Source: Microbacterium elymi (lineage in GTDB: Bacteria; Actinomycetota; Actinomycetes; Actinomycetales; Microbacteriaceae). Taken from it: 64,000 nucleotides of DNA. The stretch lies in NCBI RefSeq assembly GCF_021582895.2, contig NZ_CP091139.2, positions 1,612,001-1,676,000 of the forward strand, in the 5' to 3' direction. The notes beneath the pieces were generated by a model. That model worked only from the letters and a program-made list of their open reading frames with translations, was not told the DNA's origin and made no database searches. Of the stretch, positions 39,739 to 48,251 are shown one piece after another. Each line of letters begins with the position of its first letter. The stretch's first letter is position 1. Both the position numbers and the translations under genes were made by a program.

Positions 39739-40653
39739 ATGGACCTCAACCTGCTGCGGACCTTCATGGCGGTCTACGAAGCGCGCAGCCTGACCGGAGC
39801 GGCATCCGCTCTGCACGTGACGCAGTCGGCGGTGAGCCAGGCGATGAGTCGGCTGCGACGGGATGTCGCGGACGAGCTGTTCTACCGGTCCGGGCGCGAG
39901 ATGCTCCCGACGCCGTACGCCCAGGAGCTGTTCCCGGTGATCCGGGATGCGCTGGGCCGGATCGAGAACGCGGTCTCGGCGCAGGCGTTCGACCCGGCGA
40001 CCTCGAGCCGGCGCTTCCGCATCGCACTGTCCGAGCTCGGCGAGATGCACTGGCTGGCCTCGATCGTGGAGCGGGTCAGCGCGGCCGGATCCGGGATGGG
40101 CGTGGACGTCATCCAGCTCGATCCGGCCGGGATGGCCGACACGCTCGCCCGCGGGGTGGTGGATGTCGCGATCAACTCGGCGGTCGTCCCGGGCCGGTTC
40201 CAGACCTGGACGCTGAAGCACGAGCCGTACGTCGTGCTGATGGCGGCATCCAACCCCCTCGCCTCGGGCGAGCTCGACCTGGCCGCATATCGGGGTGCGT
40301 CGCACGCCGTGGTGACCGGGGAATCCGGGCACTCGAACATCGAGCGGGCCGTGGACGCGCTGGGCGGGGCGCGCGAGCCGGTCGCGGTGATGAACCACTT
40401 CACGGCGCTGCCGCCGATGCTGTGCGCGACGGACCTGGTCGCCACGATGCCGTACAGCCTGGCCGTGCGGTGGGCGCGCGAGTGGCCGCTGGTGATGCGC
40501 GACCTGCCGTTCCCGTTCGATCCGGTGCAGGTGCGGCTGTACACGCGGTCCGCGCATCAGGAGGCCAGCTCGCTGCTGTGGTTCCGCGACATCGTGCTGG
40601 CCGCGACCGAGGCCGAGTCGGGCTTCACCCCGGTGCCGGCCGACCCCGCCTGA
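39739..40653 (+). CDS. LysR-family transcriptional regulator
   Basis: 304 residues, intact. Winged helix at residues 1-60 (LNLLRTFMAVYEARSLTGAASALHVTQSAVSQAMSRLRRD) and an effector domain of the periplasmic-binding fold. It lies last in the ThDP/ABC operon in the same direction, so it may control it; the ligand could be the imported substrate. Confidence 0.88.
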   Translation: MDLNLLRTFMAVYEARSLTGAASALHVTQSAVSQAMSRLRRDVADELFYRSGREMLPTPYAQELFPVIRDALGRIENAVSAQAFDPATSSRRFRIALSELGEMHWLASIVERVSAAGSGMGVDVIQLDPAGMADTLARGVVDVAINSAVVPGRFQTWTLKHEPYVVLMAASNPLASGELDLAAYRGASHAVVTGESGHSNIERAVDALGGAREPVAVMNHFTALPPMLCATDLVATMPYSLAVRWAREWPLVMRDLPFPFDPVQVRLYTRSAHQEASSLLWFRDIVLAATEAESGFTPVPADPA

Positions 40654-40715
40654 CCGCCCGCCCTGCCCGTCTTCTCCCGCCCGCCCGGCCCCGCTCGGCC
40701 CCGCGTCGCGTGGCC

Positions 40716-40975
40716 CCGCGTCGTGTGTTCTTCGGGATCGTACGATTTGGCCGAGTGCACATGAATTTCGGCCGAGATTGATGTGCAGTGGGCGAATTGA
40801 TGTTCAGTCGCGCGCGGGCCAAGGCCCGCGGCCCCGTCTCTCCCGCCCGACCCCCGCGTCGTGTGTTCTTCGGGATCGTACGATCTGGCCGAGTGCACAT
40901 GAATTTCGGCCGAGATTGATGTGCAATGGGCGAATTGATGTTCAGGCGCCCGTGCGGGCCAAGGCCCGCGGCCCT
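40716..40975. repeat. Palindromic element family 1, copies D and E in a ~138-bp tandem duplication
   Basis: Two copies (about 40736-40803 and 40874-40943), each followed by GCGGGCCAAGGCCCGCGG, a strong GC hairpin, and preceded by CGTCGTGTGTTCTTCGGG. The flanking sequence is duplicated together with the element, so the duplication came after insertion. Both lack the outer right arm. The 3' end of the TetR remnant runs directly into copy E. Confidence 0.88.
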
Positions 40976-41355
40976 GGGCGAACTCTCGCCGGACGGGGAG
41001 GATGGCGACCGAGGTCTGACCCACGTCGACGCCGGCCGCGGCGATGAATTCGCTGTCGTCGGCCACCATCAGCGAGAACCGGTCGAGGGTCGTGACGATG
41101 TCGATCAGGGCCCGCTCGGCTCTGGCCGACCTGCTGCCCATCCAGCCGCACGCCGCCAGCGGTCGACCGACACCTCATCGATGAGCGCCTGATTGCTGCC
41201 GAAGTGCCGGTAGACGCTGGCCGGGCTGACTCCGGCACGGTCGGCGATGTCGTCGACGCTGATCCGGGCCGTGCCGGTCTCGCTCATCAGCCGCCAGACC
41301 GTCGCAGCACCATCGCGCGGGTGCGCCGCACATCATCACGGAGCATGTCTCTCAT
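40950..41355 (-). pseudogene. TetR-family regulator, truncated at its 3' end
   Basis: N-terminal HTH is recognisable: ARISVDDIADRAGVSPASVYRHFGSNQALIDEV. After about 100 further codons (ERALIDIVTTLDRFSLMVADDSEFIAAAGVDVG) the coding sequence runs into the palindromic repeats at 40943, at roughly half to two thirds of a normal TetR length. Two single-base breaks near 41285 and 41185 are also needed. Probably non-functional, with the ligand domain lost. Confidence 0.65.
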
Positions 41356-41604
41356 CTCGTGATGACAGGTTCGGAATCGGCGCTGCCGCGGTGCCGGCGG
41401 CGCAGAGTATCGCCGATACCAGCCGCGAACCCGCCTGCTCTCAGCCGCCCAGCCCGTCGCAACGGCAGGGCGGATCGGCCGATCCCCGACTGCAGGTCCC
41501 GATGACGCATGATCCAGCCTGCCGTTGCGACGCGGCGCGCTGCACACCGCGCCGCCGAGGCATCCGGCACCGCGCCGCGTCCCGCCCCGCCCGCCGCGGC
41601 CGCG
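41356..41604. other. Intergenic between TetR and GH31 remnants
   Basis: No recognised gene. Part of the decayed segment between the LysR and DoxX genes. Confidence 0.4.
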
Positions 41605-42245
41605 TCACGCCCCCGGCGCGACCCCCTCGAAGAGCGCGAGAAGGCCGGCGTCGCGGGTGTAGACGGGGATCCGGTCGATCGGCGCGGCCGCGGTGATCGT
41701 TCGTCCGCCCGCATGCCGCTGCCCGGTCCAGACGTCGATCCACTCTCCGACCGGCAGGTACACGTCGCGCTCCTCGACCCCGGGCGCGAGCACCGGCGCG
41801 ACGAGGATGTCGTCCCCAGCAGCCACTCGACATCCGCGCGCCACACCTCGGGGTCGTCCGGCCACTCGAAGAACAGCGGACGCATGAGCGGTCGATCGGT
41901 CGCGATGCTCTCGGCGGCCGCCGCCGTCAGGTACGGCACGAGCCGCTCACGCAGCTGCGCGTACGCGCGGAAGACGGGGAGGACCCGGGCGTCTCCGGTG
42001 CGTTCGGCGATGTTCCACGGCGTGCGGTCGCGCGACGGTGTGCGGTGGTGGTTGAACTCCGAGTGGTACTGCATGATCGGGACGAACGCGGCCGCCTGCG
42101 TCGCGCGCAGATACAGCTCGGCCGACGGGATCTCGCCCGAGAAGCCGGCTATGTCCCAGCCCCAGTACACGATTCCGGATGCTGCGGCCGACAGGCCGGC
42201 GTTCATCGACCAGCGGAACGCCTCCCAGGTGGGGCGGAGCCGAGC
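41605..42245 (-). pseudogene. Glycoside hydrolase family 31 C-terminal remnant
   Basis: Only the back end of a GH31 (alpha-glucosidase/alpha-xylosidase-like) enzyme. It begins TWEAFRWSMNAGLSAAASGIVYWGWDIAGFSG, then PIMQYHSEFNHHRTP, PLMRPLFFEWPDDPEVW and DDILVAPVLAPGVEERDVYLPVGEWIDVWTG. The catalytic nucleophile region and the whole N-terminus are missing; upstream is tandem-repeat DNA. One G is missing near 41815. Not functional as it stands. Confidence 0.75.
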
Positions 42246-42927
42246 GGCGTGGGAGGTGCGTACGCCGGGGGTCCGGGCGACGCGGTGAGACACGGGCCGC
42301 AGTGGCCGGGAGCGGCGAACGTCGGCACCGCGGAGCGGCGACACGGTCTGGATGACGCTCGCGCTGCCCATTCGGCATCCGCGCTCGTTTCATTCGGGCG
42401 CGGATGCGGAAAACAGGCGCGCGAGTGGTCGGGGCGCGGGCGGCGCGGTGCGACACGGGCGGGAGCGACGAACGTCGGCACCGCGAGCGGCGACGCGGTC
42501 AACCCGGCCGGCAAGCGCGCAGTACGGGGCGGCGATCTCATGTGGACGCGCTCGCGCTGCCCATTCGGCATCCGCGCCCGTTTCATTCGGGCGCGGATGC
42601 GGAAAACGGGCGCGCGAGTGGTCGGGGCGCGGGCGGCGCGGTGCGACACGGGCGGGAGCGACGAACGTCGGCACCGCGAACGGCGACGACGTCTGGATGA
42701 CGCTCGCGCTGCCGTTTCCCGCATCCGCGCCCGCTTCTTTCGGGCGCAAATGCGGAAAACGGGCGCGCGAGCGGAGGGACGCCGAGCGACCGGCCCGACC
42801 GCAGGGGCGCCGAGTGACCGGCGCGAGCGCGCGAGCAGAGGGACGCGCCGAGCCGCGGTGCATGCCGGGGACATCGGCGAAGTCGACGACGGTCATGCGC
42901 CGTGCACCGTCGCGGCGTCCGTGCGGC
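42246..42927. repeat. Tandem repeat block, ~200-bp unit, three partial copies
   Basis: Three diverged copies of a unit containing GCGACGAACGTCGGCACCGC, CTGCCCATTCGGCATCCGCG and CATTCGGGCGCGGATGCGGA (starts near 42310, 42460 and 42655). Inside each copy the sequence CGCATCCGCGCC...GGGCGCGGATGCG forms a hairpin. No coding signal fits either strand. It adjoins the broken end of the GH31 remnant, and repeat-mediated rearrangement is a likely cause of that break. Confidence 0.75.
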
Positions 42928-43341
42928 TCAGTCCTCGTCGTCCTCGGCGGCGCCGATCAGCAGGCTCAGGCCGATGGCCAGCATCCACGAGTCCTTGCTG
43001 ATCGCGGTGCCCGCCTGGCTCGGCCAGATGCTGCCCGGCTTGCGCAGCGCCGGGGTGCGCAGGTACATGCCGACCAGTCCGGACGAGAACACCGTCAGCG
43101 CGGCGCCCGCGAGGGCGGTGGGGACGAACGGGACGAGCAGCAGCGATCCGACCGTGATCTCGCCGATCGCCAGCAGCCGGACGAATTTGCCGGCGGGGAT
43201 GCGCGTCAGCGCCGGATACGCACTCGTGGCGCCGGCGTACAGGCCCGCGACCTGTTCCGGGCCGGCGCTGAGCTTGGTGATCCCGGAGTGCACGATGTAT
43301 GCCCCGGTGGCCAGCCGGGTGGGGATGTCTCGCAACCGCAT
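42928..43341 (-). CDS. DoxX-family membrane protein
   Basis: 137 residues, intact, four helices (VRLLAIGEITVGSLLLVPFV, ALAGAALTVFSSGLVGMYL, SWMLAIGLSLLIGAAE and an N-terminal one). DoxX-like proteins are linked to redox and terminal oxidase functions; role here unknown. Confidence 0.75.
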   Translation of the reverse strand: MRLRDIPTRLATGAYIVHSGITKLSAGPEQVAGLYAGATSAYPALTRIPAGKFVRLLAIGEITVGSLLLVPFVPTALAGAALTVFSSGLVGMYLRTPALRKPGSIWPSQAGTAISKDSWMLAIGLSLLIGAAEDDED

Positions 43342-43497
43342 GATGGCCTCCTTTCCGGCGCGCGACGCGCCGACCGTCTGCACGATACGCCGGATGCGCG
43401 GGCGGCGAGCCGTCGAGACGCCGCGGGGCTCAGAACTCGGTCGACCGAGGATGCCGAACCCGCCAGAACCGGGCGATCCGAAGCCCCGCACCCCGCC

Positions 43498-44946
43498 TCA
43501 GCCGCGGACGCGGGAGCGGCGCTGGGCGATCCGCGCCGAGCGGTCGAGGCCGAAGCTGAGCCGGGCGATGTATCCGCCGATGGCGGTCCCGGCGGCCAGG
43601 CCCAGCCCGGTGGCGGCGGCCGTCAGCAGCGCGGGCGCCGCCGCCGACGGGTCGAAGTCGTCGCCGATGAGGCTGTACAGCCCCTGGTAGAAGGCCAGGC
43701 CGGGGATCAGTCCGATGATGCCGGCCATGGCCATCGCCGATTCGGGCACCTTGATCCACCGGTACGCGAGGTAGGCGATCACCCCCGCGACCGCGCCGGC
43801 CACGGCCGCGGCCATCCCCGGCTTGCGGCATGAGCGGGCGCAGCAGGTAGTACACGGCGAACACGGCGGCCGCATCGGCCGCCATCAGCGGCGCCAGGCC
43901 GAAGCGCACATAAGAGGTGAGGGCGAAGCCGATCCCGATGAGGGCGACCCCCAGCATCCCGGCCCACAGCCCGCGCCCGCCGCCGAGCGTGGTCCCGACG
44001 GCGACGGGTGCCCCGAGCCGGAAGGCGGCGCCGAGCGTGATCCAGATGCCGATCGCCAGGCCCAGGGTGAGCATGACGACCTCCATCATCCGCGCCGCGG
44101 CGGTGAGGTAGTAGCCGTCGACGGCGTCGCGGGCGGCCGTGGTCAGGCCGATGCCGGACAGCAGCATGATGATGCCCGAGATGACGATCACGGTCGGGTG
44201 GTTCGTCCCCGGCAGCTCGAGTCCCACCGAGCGCAAGCCAGTACATGACCACGGCGATGATGGTGATGGCCGCCGCGCACGCGATCTGGGAGAAGAAGAC
44301 CGCGATCCCCCACTTGCTCAGGCGCCGACCGATCAGATCGGCGATCACCGCGGATGCCGCGGCCACGACCACCAGCACGACGCTCGCGTTGAACATCACG
44401 ACCACGCCGGCGGCCAGCACCGCCATCCCGAGCGTCACGATCCACCGGCGGTACGGATGCGGCTGGTTCAGGATCGTGCCGAGCCGCTCGCGCACCTCGT
44501 CGACGTCGATCGCGCCGCCCGACGTGACCGCCTCGTCGATCAGCCGGTACACCGCCTGCAGCCGCGTGTAGTCGGTCGTGCGGACCTTCACCACTCGCAT
44601 GATCGAGATCGGGTTCTCGTCCAGTCCGCGATGCACCGAGATCGTGATCGAGGTGAACGCGATGTCGACGTGGACGTTGCGCAGCCCGTACGTCGCGCTG
44701 ATGCGCAGCACGGTGGCCACCACGTCGGCCGTCGTCGCGCCGGTGGCGAGCATCGTCTCGCCGGCGCGCAGGCACAGGTCGATGACCGCGCGGGCGTGCC
44801 GCTGCGAGAGCGCGTCGTCGCTCCACGGGATCGAGACGCGCTGCGTGGGCGGGAACGCCGCACGGACGATCTCACCGCTGAACACGCGCAGCCGCCGGCT
44901 CCACCAGGTGCGCAAGCCGGTCGGGCCGCTGGGCGTCGCCGGTCAT
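43498..44946 (-). CDS. Threonine/serine exporter family protein (ThrE-like)
   Basis: About 481 residues. N-terminal cytoplasmic part (HARAVIDLCLRAGETMLATGATTADVVATVL, GLRNVHVDIAFTSITIS) followed by ten or so helices, the DUF1212-DUF3815 layout of ThrE. Three extra bases at GCWGC sites near 44913, 44234 and 43826 break it into three frames. Corynebacterium ThrE exports threonine and serine; substrate here is inferred from family only. Confidence 0.85.
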
Positions 44947-44969
44947 CCATCCAGCCTAGGGCCAGGCTC

Positions 44970-45110
44970 GCGCGGATGCCGGGGACAGCGCGGATGCCGG
45001 GGGCAGAGCGGATGCCGGGGGCAGCCGCAGGTGCCGCATCCGAGTGGGCCCGGGACGAGAGCGGATGCCGGGGGCAGAACGGATGCCGGGGGCAAGCCGC
45101 AGGGCGCGGC
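44970..45110. repeat. Short tandem repeats, unit GCGGATGCCGGGGGCAG
   Basis: Five copies of an 18-base unit in two clusters (about 44975-45023 and 45060-45097). The same 16-base core builds the repeats near 118-240. It is in front of the ThrE gene and 80 bases before the Phd-nucleotidyltransferase gene. Confidence 0.85.
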
Positions 45111-45189
45111 CGTTCGGCCTCCCCGCTCACGGTCGAGGACGCCATATCCTCGAAGTCGTACAATTAGCTGTACATCTTTGGAGGCGCGC
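45111..45189. promoter_or_regulatory. Promoter region of the Phd-nucleotidyltransferase gene
   Basis: AT-richer stretch with AAGTCGTACAATTAGCTGTAC: GTACA...TGTAC is an inverted repeat around TTAG. TTTGGAGG at 45178-45185 is the ribosome site. Phd-type antitoxins often bind such palindromes to repress themselves. Confidence 0.5.
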
Positions 45190-45648
45190 ATGGACGTGAT
45201 TCCCGTGGCAGACGCTCGAGCGGGACTGTCGGGACTGATCGCCCGGTTCCGGGCCGATCCCGAGGCCGATCCTGTCGTCATCGGAACGCATCGCCGCCCC
45301 GAAGTGGTCCTGCTGTCGGTCCAGGCATATCGGCAGCTGACCGACGCGGGCGCGGCGGGCATCACGATCGATCGGCTTCGAACGCTCAAGCCGGTGATCG
45401 AGCGGCTGGCCGCGGCATCCGGACTCAGCGGCGTACGAGTCTACGGATCGGTGGCCCGTGGAGATCAGCGTCCCGACAGCGACCTCGACCTTCTCGTCAC
45501 GCCAGAACCCGGGGCGACGCTCTTCGACATCGCGCAGTTCGAACTGGACGTCGAGACCGTTTTGGGCGTCCCGGTGTCGGCCGTGCCCGTCACCGCGCTC
45601 GATGACACGCGGGATCAGCGGATCCTCGCCGAGGCGGTCGCACTGTGA
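45190..45648 (+). CDS. Phd/YefM-like antitoxin domain fused to an MNT-type nucleotidyltransferase
   Basis: 152 residues. The first 55 (MDVIPVADARAGLSGLIARF and PVVIGTHRRPEVVLLSVQAYRQL) match the Phd/YefM DNA-binding antitoxin pattern. Residues 75-150 contain GVRVYGSVARGDQRPDSDLDLLV, the GS(x)10DxD minimal nucleotidyltransferase motif. MNT domains usually pair with a HEPN toxin and block it by adding nucleotides. Here no full HEPN gene follows, only a 25-codon frame overlapping by GTGA. Either the toxin was lost, or this protein acts alone. Confidence 0.8.
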   Translation: MDVIPVADARAGLSGLIARFRADPEADPVVIGTHRRPEVVLLSVQAYRQLTDAGAAGITIDRLRTLKPVIERLAAASGLSGVRVYGSVARGDQRPDSDLDLLVTPEPGATLFDIAQFELDVETVLGVPVSAVPVTALDDTRDQRILAEAVAL

Positions 45649-45722
45649 AAGACGCCGCTTCCCGGCGCTGGCAGCGGCGGCTCGGATGGCAGCCGACGAC
45701 GGTTGACGAAACGCGCCGCTAG
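45645..45722 (+). pseudogene. Short overlapping reading frame, possible HEPN remnant
   Basis: GTG at 45645 overlaps the stop of the fusion gene (GTGA), as a true partner gene would. It codes for only VKDAASRRWQRRLGWQPTTV plus five residues before a stop that overlaps the MaoC gene end. HEPN (DUF86-type) partners often begin near KD..R. Too short to confirm; it may be chance. Confidence 0.3.
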
Positions 45723-46191
45723 CCCGTCGCGGTGATGCTCTCGTCGGGCGCGGGCCGGCGGAGCACCATCAGGTCCATCCGGCCGGACTGCACGGTCTCG
45801 CCGTGCTGGTTGCGCAGGGTCACCTGGCGTTCGACGATGCCGTAGTCCCCGACGAGGTCGGACGGGTGGAGAGGATGTCGACGGTGCACGTGACCGTGTC
45901 GCCGATGAACACCGGGGCGGTGAATCGCCACCCGTCGATGCCGAGCAGAGCGACGGCGCTGCCCTCGAACACGCCGGTGCGGGCGATGAGCCCCAGACAG
46001 AGCGAGGCCCCCAGCATCCCGTGCACGATCCGCTGGCCGTAGCGCGTGCCCTTCGCGAACTCGGCGTCGGTGTGCACCTGGTTGTTGTCGTTGGTCCATG
46101 CGGCGAACGACATGACATCCGCCTCGGTGATGGTGCGGCCCGGACTGACGAACGACTGCCCGGCTTCGAGGTCTTCCAGGAACAGCGGCAT
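45719..46191 (-). CDS. MaoC-family hydratase
   Basis: About 157 residues, hot-dog fold. MPLFLEDLEAGQSFVSPGRTITEADVMSFAAWTNDNNQVHTDAEFA includes the catalytic Asp/His-type motif (ND..QVHTD), followed by QRIVHGMLGASLCLGLIA. One G is missing near 45868 (SSGDYGIVERQVTL restored). Hydrates enoyl-CoA-type substrates; the pathway is not shown by neighbours. Confidence 0.85.
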
Positions 46192-46250
46192 GCGCGTCCT
46201 CCTTCCAGCGTGCCCGACCAGGCTAGCGCCGGCCCGACGGCATCCGCGCC

Positions 46251-46315
46251 CTGTTCACCTGTCGCGGTTGCGCACGATCCCCCGCGAACGCGCGCAACCG
46301 CGACAGATGAACCGC
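46251..46315. repeat. Palindromic element family 2, copy 4
   Basis: TTCACCTGTCGCGGTTGCGC and the complementary GCGCAACCGCGACAGATGAA, 20-base arms with one mismatch. Lies between divergent MaoC and YCII genes. Confidence 0.9.
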
Positions 46316-46417
46316 GCCGCCGAGAAGATTTCACCCCCCGATGTCGATTCCGCTGACGCCCGTTCGACGCGATAGTGAGAGGGGACGAACGGTCCCCACC
46401 GATCGAGGAGAATCGAA

Positions 46418-46837
46418 ATGAAGCACATGCTGATCATGCGGGCCACTGCCGAGGCGGTCGAGGCGTCGAAGCAGCTCGATTTCAACGAGGTGCTGAACGC
46501 GATGGGCGCATACAACGAGTCCATGATCAAGGCCGGGGTGATGGTCGCCGGCGAGGGACTGTCGTACGAGCCGGGCTACGTCGTCGACTTCGCCGCCGAG
46601 CCGCCGATCGTCAGCGACGGCCCCTACGGTGAGGTGCACGAGCTGTTCAACGGGTTCTGGATCATCCAGACCGCCACCGCCGAAGAGGCGCTCGAGTGGG
46701 CCAAGCGCTGCCCCTCGGCCCGGGCAGGCAAGCTCGAGGTGCGGCGGGTGCACGAGGATGCCGACTTCGAGGCGTTCGCCGACAACGAGTACGTCCAGAA
46801 GGAGAAGGAGTGGCGCGCCGAGCTGGGCGCCAACTGA
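46418..46837 (+). CDS. YCII/DGPF-domain protein
   Basis: 139 residues, intact. MKHMLIMRATAEAVEASKQ, then SDGPYGEVHELFNGFWIIQTATAEEALEWAKRCP, the DGPF-type signature (DGPY here). Nineteen bases before an ECF sigma gene; such pairs are characteristic of the ECF42 group. It may be controlled by or act with the sigma factor. Biochemical role unknown. Confidence 0.85.
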   Translation: MKHMLIMRATAEAVEASKQLDFNEVLNAMGAYNESMIKAGVMVAGEGLSYEPGYVVDFAAEPPIVSDGPYGEVHELFNGFWIIQTATAEEALEWAKRCPSARAGKLEVRRVHEDADFEAFADNEYVQKEKEWRAELGAN

Positions 46838-46855
46838 GCCGCAACGCGAACCGAC

Positions 46856-48108
46856 ATGGATGACACCCGGCGCACGGTCGAGGCCGTCTGGCGCATCGAA
46901 GGGCCGCGGATCACGGCATCCGTCGCCAAGATGACCGGCGACCTCGGCCTCGCCGAGGATGTCACACAGGAAGCGCTCATCGAAGCTCTCGGGGCATGGC
47001 CGGACTCCGGCATCCCGAACAATCCGGGCGCGTGGCTGACGGCCGTCGCGAAGCGGCGCGCGATCGATGCGTGGCGTCGGCGCGAGCGGCTGGACGACCG
47101 GTACGCGGCGATCGCGCGGACGCTGGACGAGGCATCCGACGACGACTGGCAGCCGATCGACGACGACGTGCTGCGGCTCGTGTTCACCGCCTGCCACCCG
47201 GCGCTGTCGCGCGAATCGCAGGTGGCGCTGACGCTGCGGGTGGTCGCGGGGCTGTCGACGGACGAGATCGCGCGGATGCTGCTGACCAGCGTGCCCACCG
47301 TGCAGGCGCGGATCACCCGGGCGAAGAAGTCGCTGGCCGCGGCGCGGGTGCCGTTCGAGACACCCGATCCGAGCGAGTGGAAGGCGCGGCTGAGCGCCGT
47401 GCTCGGGGTCGTGTATCTCGTGTTCACCGAGGGGTACGCCGCCACGGCGGGCGACCGCTGGGTGCGTCCGGACCTCGCCGACGAGGCGATCCGGCTGGGC
47501 CGGGTCGTGGTCGGGCTCTGCCGCGCGAGCCCGAGCCGCTCGCGCTGGTGGCGCTGATGGAGTTCCAGCGCTCGCGCTTCGCCGCCCGCGAAGCCGGCTC
47601 GGGTGCGCCGGTGCTGCTGGCCGACCAAGACCGATCGCGGTGGGACCACGGGCAGATCCAGCGCGCGATCGGGCTGCTGAAGCGGGCGGATGCCGCGGCT
47701 CGCGCACACGGCACGGGTCGAGGCGCCTATGCCCTGCAGGCGGCGATCGCGCAGTGTCATGCCGTCGCGCCGAGCGTGGCCGACACCGACTGGGCGCGGA
47801 TCGTGACCCTGTACGAGGTGCTCGGACGGGTTGCGCCCAACCCGATCGTGGACCTGAACCGGGCGGTCGCCGTGTCGATGGCGCAGGGTCCGGCCGCGGC
47901 GCTGGCGATCGTCGACGAGATCGACGAGGCGGGGCGCTGCGCGGCTCGCACCTCGTGCCAAGCGTGCGCGGAGAGCTGCTGGCCCAGCTGGGCCGGGCCG
48001 ACGAGGCCCGCTCGGAGCTGCTGACCGCGGCGGCGCTGTGCACGAACGCGGCGCAGCGGCACGTCGCTGCGGCAGAAGGCCGAGGGGCTGCGCGCGACGA
48101 CGGCCTGA
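46856..48108 (+). CDS. ECF sigma factor of the ECF42 type with C-terminal extension
   Basis: About 418 residues, much longer than a simple ECF factor. Sigma-2 region ASVAKMTGDLGLAEDVTQEALIEALGAWPDSGIPNNPGAWLTAVAKRRAIDAWRRRERL; sigma-4 LSTDEIARMLLTSVPTVQARITRAKKSL. The extension (LVALMEFQRSRFAAREAG, RAIGLLKRADAAARAHGTGRGAYALQAAIAQCHA, PNPIVDLNRAVAVSMAQGP) is the COG4941/TPR-like domain, thought to replace an anti-sigma factor. Three base errors near 47526, 47938 and 48066. Confidence 0.88.
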
Positions 48109-48251
48109 GGCCGCCCGGGCGCGGCGCCGGGTCGGCCGGCGACATCGATGCTCCCGCCCGCACGCGACGCGCACTCGGCGCGGTCGGTCTCGCCGCGTTC
48201 CGTCGAGGCCCGACGGCGAGGCACCGCGCTCACTCCTGGCATCCTGGACGC

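Noticed and set aside
40625..40900. Small conserved reading frames inside the palindromic elements (MCTRPDRTIS and similar)
   Set aside because: They recur only because the element recurs. They lack ribosome sites and differ in length and frame at each copy.
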